Source: Gorsachius magnificus (taxonomy: Eukaryota > Chordata > Aves > Pelecaniformes > Ardeidae). From it: DNA of 64,000 bases. The notes beneath the pieces are model-generated. The model made no database searches. It was not told the origin of the DNA and saw only the letters and a program-made list of their open reading frames with translations. The position numbers were made by a program, and so were the translations under genes. Each line of letters begins with the position of its first letter. Position 1 is the first letter of the stretch. Below are positions 40,099 through 54,000 of the stretch, one piece after another. Location of the stretch: assembly GCA_034008185.1 (NCBI GenBank), contig CM067082.1:105519311-105583310 (forward strand). Reading direction: 5' to 3'.

Positions 40099-40191
40099 AT
40101 GCCCCCGGGGGGGGGCCCCTCCTCCCGGCCGCCGCCGTCCTCCTGGGCGTCCTCTGCCTCCCCGGGGCGCCGGCCTCCTCCCTGCTGACAG
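40099..40191 (+). CDS. BMPER: BMPER coding exon 1 (signal peptide); start codon out of frame in this sequence
   Basis: This exon encodes the secretory leader of BMPER (crossveinless-2), an extracellular protein that binds BMPs and tunes their signalling in endothelium and cartilage. Seen: the frame that joins exon 2 reads a hydrophobic run (PLLPAAAVLLGVLCLPG), a signal-peptidase-like Ala-Pro-Ala, then SSLLTG, and stops at a GTAAGG donor after 40191, leaving one base (phase 1). The human protein as I recall it has a similar ASSFLTG just before its first cysteine domain. Odd: there is no ATG in that frame between its stop at 39900-39902 and the donor. The ATG at 40099 (A at -3) is one frame away and meets TGA at 40186. 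It is separated from the leader by nine G (40107-40115). A tenth G would give a 31-codon leader in phase with exon 2. The start at 40099 is therefore inferred. Alternatives are a non-AUG start or an upstream exon. The exon identity is firm; the exact start is not. Confidence 0.85.
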
Positions 40192-41197
<1,006 letters not shown>

Positions 41198-44100
41198 TAG
41201 TAAGAACATTCAGGCCTGTACTAAAAGTAACTGCACAGAGAGGGGAATATTTCACGCAATCAAATCTCGGGTGCCTCTGTCACCTGTATGTAACGCAAGG
41301 TTATCTCAGAGCTGAGCTAATGGAAAGTAATCCAGTCCATGATCTGGCAATCATTTCTTTGACTTTAAAACTCTCGGGCACAAGGCTGTACATGACTTTA
41401 ACATGACATTGTGAAACTGTATTTACCATGGGATACCTCCATGAATTTGGAGGGAGAACTGTTTTCGCAAAGTCAGGGGTGCACGCAAAAGTCATTGCCT
41501 GTAGCTGGGCAGAGAGAGCGAAGGGTAAGGTTTGGAAATGCTGCTGCTTCGAGCTCCCACGTGCTTCATGTCACATGCCGGTGGCTGAGGAGCTGCACAA
41601 GGGTGCAAGGTGAAGGCTGCGACGTGGCTACGCACGCTGTAATGAGACGGCAGCCGAAAGCACAAGCGATGCTTTCATCAAAGCGTTTTGTTCCAAGGAC
41701 GACACTGCCTGCTGTGCTGGGAATTCAGTGGTTAATAATGTCACTAGCTGATACACATTTTGGGGAGAAACATTCCCTTTCTTTGTAACGCTGCTTCGGA
41801 GTTAAGCAGTTTTGGGAGCGATTCAGCTGGACAAGCCAAGGCTTAGGGGGTATTGAAAAACAGTTGTTCTAAATAAAACTTCATACAATATATTTAAAAG
41901 AAAGCCATAAACCTTAATTTGCTGTTGAATGCAAAGAAAAGTATAGACCAGAAAGCACTGTGTTTTACATCTTGGAAGTTATGGAGTAGCTGAATGTACA
42001 GAATGTGTTCTACTTTAGGACTGAAATATCAAGACACCCTCTCCCCCTCATCTATTATTGCTATTAATATTATTAGCGTTAGCCAGCATTATTATAAGTT
42101 TACAAAAGACTTAAAGAATTGTTTCAGACTGCCTTTTAGGAGGCAATTTTGGCAGCTGTAGGAACCTGATCTTGAGCCCCCCAAGGTTGATGTACATAGC
42201 TGCGCTGAGTTCAACAGATTTCAAGTCAGACTTGGTGATAACTTTTTAGCTAATAGTGTTAAAGAGTAAGTTATTGATTCTTCTGAGTAGAGGGGGATGG
42301 GGAAAGGAGGAGCACGGGATGTGGTGAGGAAAGAAATCAAAAGGAAAACCAAAAAAGAGTTGAAGCTGTGTTTTATCATGGATCACCTTCCCAAATATGT
42401 CTGCCACCACTCTTGCTAATGGAAGCTGGTGTTAACCAGCGAGGAAGCAATTTATCTGTGAAGGAGCAGAAGTTCAGTCTTGGGCATCAGGGCAATAATG
42501 CGTCAGGGTAAAATACTTGTATTTATAGATCTCTCTAGACCTTGGCTTTATTAAATCAATGAGCACCCTTTTAGTGCATGAACATGAAGAACTGCAAAAA
42601 ACATTGGTTGTAAGAACTCTAAATCTATGCAGTTCGTAGGGCATACTTTAGTGAAACGGCAACAGAGGGCATTTGGCTCTCTCCTGTGCAAGGAGGACAT
42701 TAGGTTTTATTAAGAATACGGATGCCTAGTGAGTTACTACTGTTACCTGCACTGGATAAGCTCCATTTTATTTCTGCCAAAGGATAAATGCAATCTCTGC
42801 TTCTTGAGTTGGAAGCTGGGAGACCTGGTAGAGGAGAATGAAACTAGTCTGGAGATATTGACTTTAACTCTGTGTAGCATCCAAAGCAATGACTTATTGG
42901 ACAGCCGGTTGCTGAAATCTTTGTTGAGGCCTGCCACAAGGGAACAGATCGATTTTAAGAGGTCTGGGGAGAGCAGAAGCGAAAGAAGCAATGTGGCAAT
43001 TTGTGACCAGGAGGGAAGAAAGAACCAGGTTTCCTTACATCCAACTAGAAACATTGATTGTTTAATAGCGATTCAGCGAGGAACTTTCTCTGGAAGACTG
43101 ACCATACTCGTCAAGGGCAAACCTGATGGGTGTTCATATCAGAAGAAGTAAGCAACTAAAAAGAGAGCTTAATCAGCTGTTCCAGGAAGGAAGCAATTGC
43201 TGCCCAGGAGAGGACAGAAAATTCAACAGAGGGCACTTTTGTTAAAAACACCAGTGAAGTGAGTAGCTGAAATATTGGATTGGATTATGGCAGGTCCTCC
43301 CTAGTGGTGATATGTTTCCATGACTGCAAGCTGCCATAAATAACTGGATGGGTTTCAGAAATCTGAACTTTCCCATCTCACAAATGAGAGGGGACAGAGC
43401 CGAAATGGTGGAATTGAATCACCAAGCGTTTGACAGAACTGACTCTGCAGGTTGTGTCCTGCAGAGCATGGGGCTGCATCCTAGCAAGGGAGAAAGAGGC
43501 AGGCAGCAATAAGCAAAGCAGCTTTCTCTTAGCAGGCTAAATGAGTTGGGAGGGCAAAGCAAGGGGTAGTACTCTAAGAGGAAACGGTGAAAACTGGAAA
43601 CTCATAGGTTATGGGTAAGTTGCAATAATACAACAAAGACTGCAAGAAAGCAATTACCAATGCAATTCCTTATACACCACTAAGAAGTGTCGGTAGGAAG
43701 ACCACAACCAAAAGTTGTCTTTTCTCACTGATTGGCAGAGACAGGGAGGACTGATTTTCATGGTGGGAACATGAACAGGAACAAGGTAGGCAGAGCAGAC
43801 TCTGGTTTCTGGGGGTGCTGCTTTAAGAAAGCCTCCCATTTCAGACTTACTGGTAACACAGAGCCCTGAATCTTGAATGCAAAAGGAATGCTGGTGGGGA
43901 TCTCCTGGAGGCAGCCAAGTCTAGCTACCAGACAAGATGAGTTCATTCTTAAGCATCTGCTGTAACATGTGGAAAGAGAAGTGGTGGTGACATGGGAATT
44001 CGGGCTGGCGGACATGTGCTGGAGATTTCATATATAGTACATAGTAAATAATTCATTTCCAAAGTATAGGTAATGCTTTTCCAATAAAAAGGCACCACAC

Positions 44101-47100
44101 CCACCATGAGATAAATCTGTTTTGGACTTCCCTACTTGTCGAAACGAAACGTGGTGGAGTGCACGGAACAGCACTGATGCTTGCCCTTAATATAAGGAAA
44201 CAGGTAAGACTAGGAGTGTGTGTGTCTAAATGTACACTGTAGCTCTGTATGCAAGAAGTACCAGCTGAACAAGCCACTATGCCTAAAATCTGGAGTTCCC
44301 TAATTTGTAATTTATACGTTTCTACTTTATGGTCTTAATAATGCCCATAAAAATGGTCATTTTTAACATCTGTAAGACAATAGTTTCAATGTGAGCTTTT
44401 ACAATTACAACACTTTAGCAATGGTATATTGCTGTCCAACTAATCATCCCTAAGCACTTAATAAACATGGGTGAATTTGATCTGCAAAGAACGGGTCATT
44501 AATTACAGCTGACTGCAAGAAGTGGCCATTTTTTTTTTTTATTTAGAGAGAAAAACATCAAAGTCAAAGAAAGACTGTGGTTTATCCACAAGGAATTTCA
44601 TGTAGGACTGTGATGAAAGCTCAGGTCTCATAACTCCTGGCCTAATGGTTTGACTACAAAGCCATCCCTTCCCACTTCATGCACTTTCACTTTACAAGTG
44701 GATGTGGGTGGTATAGTCACAGTATGAACACAGTCGTTTTATTTTTTTGCCTCTCTGACAACTGGCAAGCTGCACAGATGCCACATTTTTGGTGTGTCTG
44801 CTCTCCTGAGCTTGTTCTGAGGCATGGATGGGCAAAGGCAAATTAAAGCTGACTTTGTGATCCAGAGGCTTTGAGAACTGTGATTTATGACTTGCTGTTG
44901 CTATCTGCAAAATGCTGTTAGTGCTAGCGTGCTTTGGTCTTCTGCCCACTTCCACTTTGAAAGTCTGTGGTTCCGCACCTCCGAGGAGATACACTATCTC
45001 CGGAAAGCTACCATGTCACCTGGCTTTCCATAGTTTCCATGGTTTGAGATACTGGAATAGTGCAAAGCAGCCTGAAGGCAAGCGAAAGTACGTGCTTTCT
45101 CATGCATTTGCCTTACATGCTGTTAAATACAGAAACTGGAGAAAGCACTGGCATCCTTAGTATGTAGAGCTAATGGTTAAAACAGATACACAGGAGTTGC
45201 ACTGGAAAACTGGTTTTCTTGAAGCTAGGTTGCGTAAAAAGTGAAGGACGGCCTACTTGTGAAGTGCCATGGCCGAGGGTCCCATTTGCAGCCATGTTTA
45301 TAGCTAAAGACTTCTCTGATGAAAGGGTGGAAAATGCCCTAAGCTGCAGCAAGGTCTGTATCAGAGAAAGGTGAACAACTGAAAGGGAAGGCTGGATGAT
45401 GGGCAGTAACAAGGACAAAGCCAACCAACACTGTGAAGCAAAAATATTACTTCAGATAATGATGTGGCTGTTGACAGTACAAAAAAAAGTTAGAGAACAT
45501 ATGATTGTGAAATTATTTTATGCTTAGTGGTCAACAGAAAGAAAATCTCATGTCCTTCTGGTTTCTGAAAATCGGAGTAGTGAAACTGTGGCTTATGAAG
45601 TTGACTGTAAAAAGTTAAGGTTTTAAAGAACTTGTCTGAATTGGCAATGATGATTATAGGTAAAAATATATAACACTGATGGTATTCGTAATGGAATTAT
45701 ATTGATTCAGTTTGAGAAATGGATTATTCCAGTTATTAAATGCTTTAAGACTGCAAGCTATTATAACTACACTACCTAATGCAAAAATTCTCTTCTAAAA
45801 ATATTCTCCCACATCTGTGGAAAAACGAGGTTTTTTTCCAATCCACAGGAGCATTTCACACACCGTGTGCAGTTTGAGGAACTCAAACATGTCATGTATG
45901 ACAGATTCAGATCTTTGTTTTTCAGATGTGAAAGTTTTAGGCTGAAGGTAGCGGAGGCATGGTTGAATTTCTATTAGTAGAAACAAAACTTCGTAAATGT
46001 GAAAACATAACATGTTTTGCTAAGTTTTGGACTTTTTGTAGTGCAGATATATATTGGCTATTTTGAAATGTTAGGGGGAAAATGCTACTAGTGGAGTATT
46101 GGGAGAACTTTTGGTTAGATTTCTTTTACATGGGTGTCAGCATATAAAATAGGCATGGAATATTTAAGTTCAATGCTGGTACAAGTACAGTAAATGATCA
46201 AGTGCAGCAAGAGTTTTTGTTGGTACAGATTTTTGGCTGGAAGGTATCTAAAACTCAAAATAGAAGTAGGCTCACACCTGATATTATGGCATTTGCTTTC
46301 AAGAAGCATATATTTCAACATACGCGTGGAAAAGACATAAAAACGCTACAGTCCATCGGAAATAGGTGAAATGAGAACCTGTACATAATTATAGGATGAG
46401 AATGTAAAAACACCACAGAATTAACTTAGTCTGAACTAAACTTCTGAGTGCTGAGTTTTTTGAAGGTGAGATGAGCTCAGCAGTGACAATGATGACAGGT
46501 GGTGATGCCAGCGGTGATGAGGAGAGCCGTGTCGTTTCATGCTCATTTATCATCATCTGCATGACCCCTGAACACCTTGCCAGGAGCAAGCAGAGATCCA
46601 AGAATAACCTATCCATTGGCCAATGGTGGATGTAGTATTAAAGGGAATGGCCCAGAAATGCCAGCTGAAAGGGACAGGTGAGAAGCCAGGTACTGCAAGG
46701 AAATAGATAAGTATACCTCAGCTAACGGTGGCCTTCACATTGCAAGAGCTTTTTTATTTTTTCAAGGGAATGAAGGGGTTTATTTTCAGTGTGTTCTTTG
46801 TGGGGGAGAGGTCTTTTTTTTATTTTTTTTTTATTTTTCCAAAATACTTTAGAACAAAGTGAGTTGTGTCAAGAAACAGCTGATAAAAGCCAGTAGTGAT
46901 CTTGACAAACCACATCTAAACCGATGCCATTTCCCCCACATTTTTCCTCCCCACTTCCCTCATGCCTGCGCCTCAAACTTGCCAACTGCACCTGAGGAGT
47001 GGTAATCATATGTCTCAACCTTTTATCACCTAAATCCAGAACAGAAGGAAATAAATGTGAGCCAGAAAGTGTAACCAAGTGTTGGAAACCTGAGAAAAGT

Positions 47101-48058
47101 TTGGAGACAGGAGCTCAGGAAACTAGAAATCGGAGCTTTGCTTGGCGTAAGTTTTATTCACTATGAAACATCATTCTGTAGTTTAAATTTCCGCTTTTAA
47201 ATCCAAACGTGCAATGTAGAATTTGACCCTTTGCTCATAAAAAATTATGTTAAAGTCGTCGTTATAAGACCTAGTGTTCTACCTAGGCTGAACCGACGGA
47301 GTAGTCAAACCGAGCGCAAGTCTCTGCCCTTGGTCCTCCCTGAATGCCCCCCAGCCCCGCCCAAAACCTCCCATCTCCTCATTGCAGGCTAAAACAAGAA
47401 AGCTACTAGATTTGCTGGGGTTCTTTACCTATAGCATAGTTGATTTCTGTGGCACAGCACGCAAGTTGAAAGCCCAGAGCTAGCCTGAGAGCAAGTGTTT
47501 GACACATGTTCGGTGAAGATGGCAGTGTTTTAGTACATCAGGATTCAATTGTTGTTGCGTCAAGGTATAATGCGGCCCAGATGACTTTCAGTGGAGTAGT
47601 GCATATTAAAAAAAAAAATCATCAAACAATTCTTTCATACCTATTTTATTTAATTTAATTTCAATAGTTTACATACATGAACTACAGAATCTACTGAGAC
47701 TGCATCTTCTTCCAATTTAAATATTCTTGGTCTTTATTACTGTATAATATAATCAGCTTTCTCTTCACCCACAAAAATAACAAAGAAAGAGACAAAAAAA
47801 GCCTATGATACAGTAGTGTACTGGTAGTTTTCACCCCCATATTACTGCAAAAGAGAATGTTGTTTTGATCGGTTTATGAAGGGTTCCTGGAACACAAACA
47901 TGCTTGAACATGGTGAAAGCTTTATTAGTTTTTATCCAGTTTTAAAAAGATACAGATGTATATGCCATCTCTGAAATGAAAAAACCAGCACCCCCCACCC
48001 CAAAAACAAACCCCCAGACTAAAACCCAGTCATAACTCCATGTCTGGTGCAGCTCTCA

Positions 48059-48072
48059 GTGTGTGTGTGTGT
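48059..48072. repeat. (GT)7 microsatellite
   Basis: Seven uninterrupted GT units within the presumed BMPER intron 2. Confidence 0.95.
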
Positions 48073-51000
48073 ATGAAGATGGTTTTGCAAGTGAGAAGTG
48101 AATTGAACCAAGAGCCCAGAGCTGGTTAATTACCTGTTGTGGAGGCGATTGCTTTGGTAGGCTCTCCTGAAGGAGGATTCAGGTAGGTTCAGTTGTACTT
48201 GTTCTTAATTCATGCTACACTTGCAGACAAGACCTTGGCCTAGAACGAAACACGATCTATGGTAGAAGATGGTTACTCCAGCTTGATTCTCTGAGTTTCC
48301 AACAGCAGTCTTGAGGCAATGTTCAAGTCAGTTTAGTCCCATATACAGATATGGCCACCCCGGCCAAGTAGTACCATGTGCAACATCTCATCTAATTTTC
48401 TCCTCTGAGGAACGAGTATGGATTGTATAGCTGGGTGTTGTGTCTGTGCCATCTGTGGAGCTTTTGAAGTCCCCCTTCTGCACCTTGCTTCACATCCCAG
48501 AGCTGCCCGAGTGTGGCACATTCCTACGCAGGTATGTTGGCCCTCAGTTCGCTATGCTTTATCGTGACATTTAGTTTGGAGACATGAGGCATGGTCATAT
48601 GAGACAGCTTATGATGAAGCCTCTCTGGAAAACTGCAGGCTTGAAGATGCTATTCTGTGTTGTTCTCAGGCCACATGGGATAGTGAAGAGTTCACTACTT
48701 GCACATTTCTAACAGAGTCAGCTGCGTTGAGCAAACTTACATATGCACACAGTGCTGAACTGATTATGGGTCTTGGCAAAACCCTCCTGGAGGAGAGCTG
48801 GTGATATGTCACTGTAACGATGATGAAGACCCAGTCCATCAAGTAGGGAAATGAGATTCTCTTTTGCATAATTAAAGGATCTGAGAACTCAAATACAAAA
48901 GAATATATTTCAAATGTATAAATAATATGTGGAAAAGTATGAAGGGCACAAAAATGCCATAAACTAAATGGAAAAATGTAATATACGTTGCAAATGTCTT
49001 TGGAATGTGTCTACAATAAGTGCAAAATGGATCAGGCTAAGTTAAGACGCTTTTTTATTGCCAATAAGAAAAACATTATTAAAGAGCTGGTCCAATATCA
49101 AAATGGCATTTTAAAAGCATACAGTTACCTGTATATAGTTTTTATTAGCTTTCAAGTTTCTTCCATTGAGTTGTTAATGGTCTTTTTAAGAATTATGGTC
49201 CTGTAAGTGAATGGTTCACGGTGTCAGTACTTCTGCTATTCTGCTTTGTGCTGCTATATAAAAATAGATATTTTTTTCCCCACCAAATATCTGGTTTTAT
49301 TTCCCCATCATGTTTTAATAGAAATTTTTGAGGGAAGAAAAATATTAAGCAACAACCAAAAAATCAAATGAAAATGCAACCATTTTATATTGAGCTTATG
49401 CTCAAATAAAAGGCCATTGTGAAGAAAACCCAATATTGTATAAAAGCTTTTACCTGTAATAGTACTATTAAAATGACTATCGTACTGGTACTTGCTCATA
49501 TTGTACCTAATAACTGCTGTAATTACTTCCTCTGAGGCCTCTTGGCCTCTTCATCTTATGCATTAAGCTGCAGCTGAAAAATTCCTAGTCTGACCATTTG
49601 TCAGATTGAGCTCTGTGCACCATTCTGCATCCAACTGAATCAAGTGCCGAGATCTGGATCCGAGTATAGGCATGGACCCCATTTCTTCTTGTCATCCCCA
49701 GGAGCTGACTTTGTGTGCTCTCTGAGACCTGGATTTCACTTCCTCATCTCATCTCTCCCATTTATTTATTGGACTTTTTCCCTGCTTTTTTTTTTTTTTT
49801 TCCCCTCCCCTGTGCCTGGAATCCACTTGGTCTAGATAGTGGTTTAAAATGTGCTGTTAAATTAGGTCTGCCACACTGAAAAAATGACATGTCTTCATGT
49901 ATCGTCTATGATTTGCATCTTCTTTACTTGTTTCCTCATCCATCTACACATCAACCTCCTGGATATAGTTTTCATTTTTTGTATTGTAAGTTAGATTTTT
50001 CAGAGAGAGACGCATTATATGTTTGTGCTGTAAAGTGCTACGGCAAAAGGCAGTGCTATGAAATAGCACTAGAGTTGGAGATCTATTTGTTCTTGTGAGC
50101 ACCAAGGATGGATGTGTGATAAAATGTCATTTAGAAAAATTATGCAAACAATCTGATATTTTCCCCTAACAAATTGAGGCCCCTGCTTTTCTGAGTCCTT
50201 GTTTTAAATAAACCTTTTTGCAAAGCTTCAATATTGAAGATTGAATCAGGCCTTCTTTATCTCTGCCTTAGGGCTGTGCTTACCTGGTTACACTGCATTT
50301 TGCTCCAGGGCAGGTCGAGTTCGCACAGGGCACCTGCAGTCAGTTGCGTGGTAGTGACCCTGCCTTGTGTATGCATAAGCCCCAACCTGCAGCATTAAAA
50401 CTTCGTGCTCATCAGATATTTAGTACAAATTCCTCAATTGTACAGATGCTTCTATTTCAGTTCTAAATTTCTCTGTGCTGAGCACTGTGTTGACTTCGAT
50501 GTCCAGAGCTGTGCCAGACTTGAGAAGTTGAAGACTGCCACTTCTACTTCACACTGAAAACCAGAAACCAGGTATCGCTCAGCTCTGGGCTGTTAAGGCA
50601 TCCAGCATAACCCCAGGCTCCCTCGATCGCCTCTTTCTCTACTTGGCATGGTACATGGTGTGGCTCACCTCCTCTTTTGTAGATCTTGCTTGAGGCATGG
50701 AAGCAGCAGCTCCATACTCCTCCTCACCTGGGCAGGGGGGATGCAAACCAATGTGTCCTAGAACCCTGGCCAGGAAAATCAGATTTCTGACAGCTCATAG
50801 GCTAAAAGTTGTGTGGTTTGGGTTTTGTTTTCTCACTTTGTTTTTTAGAGGTTCCTGACATCTTTATATTCAATTATATTAAGTGGCTTCAATGGGAATT
50901 GGATCTACCCCAAGGTTTGGAACCATCAAAGTGTATTCTGATGGCCAGTCATACGTTTGCATCTGTTTTTCTGGTTTGTCTTATGATTTATTAGTGGCTG

Positions 51001-54000
51001 AAGAATAACAGACCTTGATTGTCCTGAGATGGTCTCCTCCTTTTTTCTGTCTGGGTGGCAATGTGCAGTTGAGGCATGGTTTGGGAGAGCGGGGAAAGAG
51101 CTGATAAACGACTGCTCTAAGGCTGCATAGCGGTTATGATCTGATTGTGCCAGTTAATGAAACACCTGCAGGTTGTGCCGCTTGGAAATCATTGGGGCAG
51201 GAAGGAGCCGGGCAGGGTGGCTGGGCTTGAGATAAGGCAATTAGCTGAAGGATTGCCTGTGGGATCCAAAATACTGATAAGAGCAGCTGGCTCTCCTACT
51301 ACAGTGAGACCATTGATCATTTGCTGGTGACAGTATTTGTTTCTGTATATAGCTGATTATTTTCATATTTAGCACTTCACTCCCCCCCCGCAAATAGTTA
51401 ACTCGGTTAGGCGGATTGGTGATTCAATCTGGCAAATACTTTTGATTAAGATAAATGGATAAAATTATGTTGGCAGGCAGAATGCAAAGTGTGCAAGCGA
51501 GGGGTGGTGGTGGCTTGTTTGTGTAAGCAGTGGATAAAAAAATGCTGGACAATTAAAATCATTATACATTAAAATGTTGACGGTGCAGTAGTATAAGAAA
51601 CCTTTTTAACAGAGGTACACTTGAGGCATAGTTTGTCTCTGGTCTAAACACATTAAGCATTTCTGGAGAAACTTGCTGATGTGGATATTTAGGATGCAGC
51701 ATAGTGCACCGATACTGAACCAGAGCTTCTTTACCATGAAAACACGGAGGAAATAGAAGAAGCATACAATTTGTATAGCTTCTGGAAAAATGTTTGTGTA
51801 TGTCCGATTTAACTTGGCAAGTTTTCCAATCCTATTTCAAAACCTATTTGACCCAAAAATCAATCTGTAGTGGAAACTTTAAAAATATCTAAAACTCTAG
51901 GCCATGGTAGTAAAAATTAGAGTGGTTTTATGTACTTCTTGTTACAACAAGGGTACATATTCGGTGCCTAAAACTATATGTAATCATTTTAGTATAAGGT
52001 GAGTATCTTTGATGCCATCAGGTTTCTTGGCATAATTGAACCAGTCCACACATGGAAACGTACAAAGGTGGGAGCCAAAAAGGGAAAGAGAAAGCAAATC
52101 ACCTACAACAAAAGGGAGGTTCACTGGAGGGCATCCATCTGGAGAGATGGGTAGGCAGCTCCAACCTGTTCACTGGGTATTACCTCTTACAGCACAAAAA
52201 CTACTGGTGAGACAGAGCTTTACTTGAGAGAACATGGATGTGAAGTGACTCCAGGGAAGCTGTGTATGACTCTGGAACCAGAGGTCTAAAAGGATTTTAA
52301 GCATCTTCTGGAGACAGTATTACTACTGTGTGCTTGTGGACAACTTGTGACTGTGGCTATAAGGTACTGTTGCCATCGAAGGATTTAGGTTAACCCACTG
52401 GATAGTGCTTAGGTTGGGCTGTTGGCTCAAGCAGCCCATGCTAACTGTCTTGTCTCCTCCATTGAGTAGACAACTCAAAACAGGGATTTCTTACAGCCGA
52501 CATGCCAAGCAGAGAGCTGACAGGAATTTCTGAGTACAGGGCTGTACCCTAAACCCCTCTCTCTGTTTTGGGGCCAAGTACCTTATTCTGTGCCCTTCAG
52601 GGTTCACTGTTCTGACCTGGGTGACAGGAGCATCTCCTTTTATGTCATACAGCTTAGGAGTTGGAGGCTGTGGGAGAAAAGCAGTTTATTGTAAAGTACA
52701 CCAAGAGTCATTGATGCAGAAATTAGTGATCTCATCTTGGGCAGGAAATTTCCTGCTCTTCTCCAGGCTAGAGAAGTGCATTTCAATTGCCCACGCAAAA
52801 CACAGCAGTGTGGACAGACTGGCTGAAATGTTGTTCCTCTTCCAACCCAGATCGGGCTGTGACTTGGCAATGAGATCCTTCTCTTGTTGCAGAGGAAGAT
52901 ACAGTTAATAAAAAATTAAAGTTTCTAAGACCTCAGGTCTTACTTTTTAGTTTTCTTCAGTTCAGTCCCAGGTTCCCATTTTTTACACAACACTTGAGTC
53001 TCTCATCATAAAGAACCCTTCTTATGCTAAAGGTGCTAAACCTTTGGATTTCAGACCATCTTTCCGACTCCTCTGTGGTTTCCCCCGCCTGCCCGGGTAG
53101 TAGCGTTGCTGTTTGAGTTCTTGCTCTTCAAAGAGAACAGTGCTGTCCCATACAATGAAATCATCTCTGGCTGCCTCGAGAGCACTGTGGACTTTCAGCC
53201 AGGCATAATCCCTTTCCTGACATTTGAGTCTCATTAATTGGGTTAACAAGATGCTATCTGTGCTCCATACTTATGTAAGTATAATGTGCTAGCAAAGATC
53301 TTAATGGCACTTGATATATCACACTGCCTTTACATCTATCAAGAGATGCAGGAGTCACTTCCAAAAGCAGGTAGTGTTCTTGGTCCCATGGGTCCCTTTA
53401 TAAGCCGTAAGAAATGCTGGTGGTCAAAGCCAACCGTTCAGATGTCTTTAAAGTGTCCCACTGGTGACCGAAAATCACTTTGTCAAGATGACAAATGGCT
53501 TGCACATACCCCATTCACCTTATAGTTTCACTCTAATGTCAGCTCCATTTACTTGTCAGAAACAGGTATTTTTTTTTACTTCCAGCAGTGCAAGTCGGGC
53601 AGGGGAAAGGAAGGAGTGAAGGGAACACAGGCTGAGGAAAAAATCTGCTTGTATAGCTTCTACTCAATGTATTATTGTAATTGAGATTCACAAGCTTTGG
53701 ACATACCAGAACCTGTTTGTTTGTACATGTGCAAAACAGAAAGAAGGGAATTTGCTTTTCAGAAGTGAGAACTGTCCCTGCAGGGCTATGATTATGCAAA
53801 AACATGTTTTAACCACTGGATTTTTCAAGCAGAAAATGGTTGTGCAATATTTGTTTCTTATTTTGGACAGCAAACGTCTTTCCAGAGCAACATTTAAAAA
53901 TAACTGTTTAATTAACTGGGTCTACCCAGTACATAGGGCATTGTGCATGTGTCTGCTCTGAAGAGCTCAGCTCAGACCTCTGAACTCATGTGGGTGGTTT

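Noticed and set aside
40099..40188. ATG-led 29-codon ORF as an independent small protein or uORF
   Set aside because: Better explained as the BMPER start displaced by one G; if the nine-G run is confirmed, this should be reconsidered as an upstream ORF.
42729..43151. 140-codon plus-strand ORF in presumed BMPER intron 2
   Set aside because: It lacks the cysteine spacing of BMPER exons and any family motif; treated as chance.
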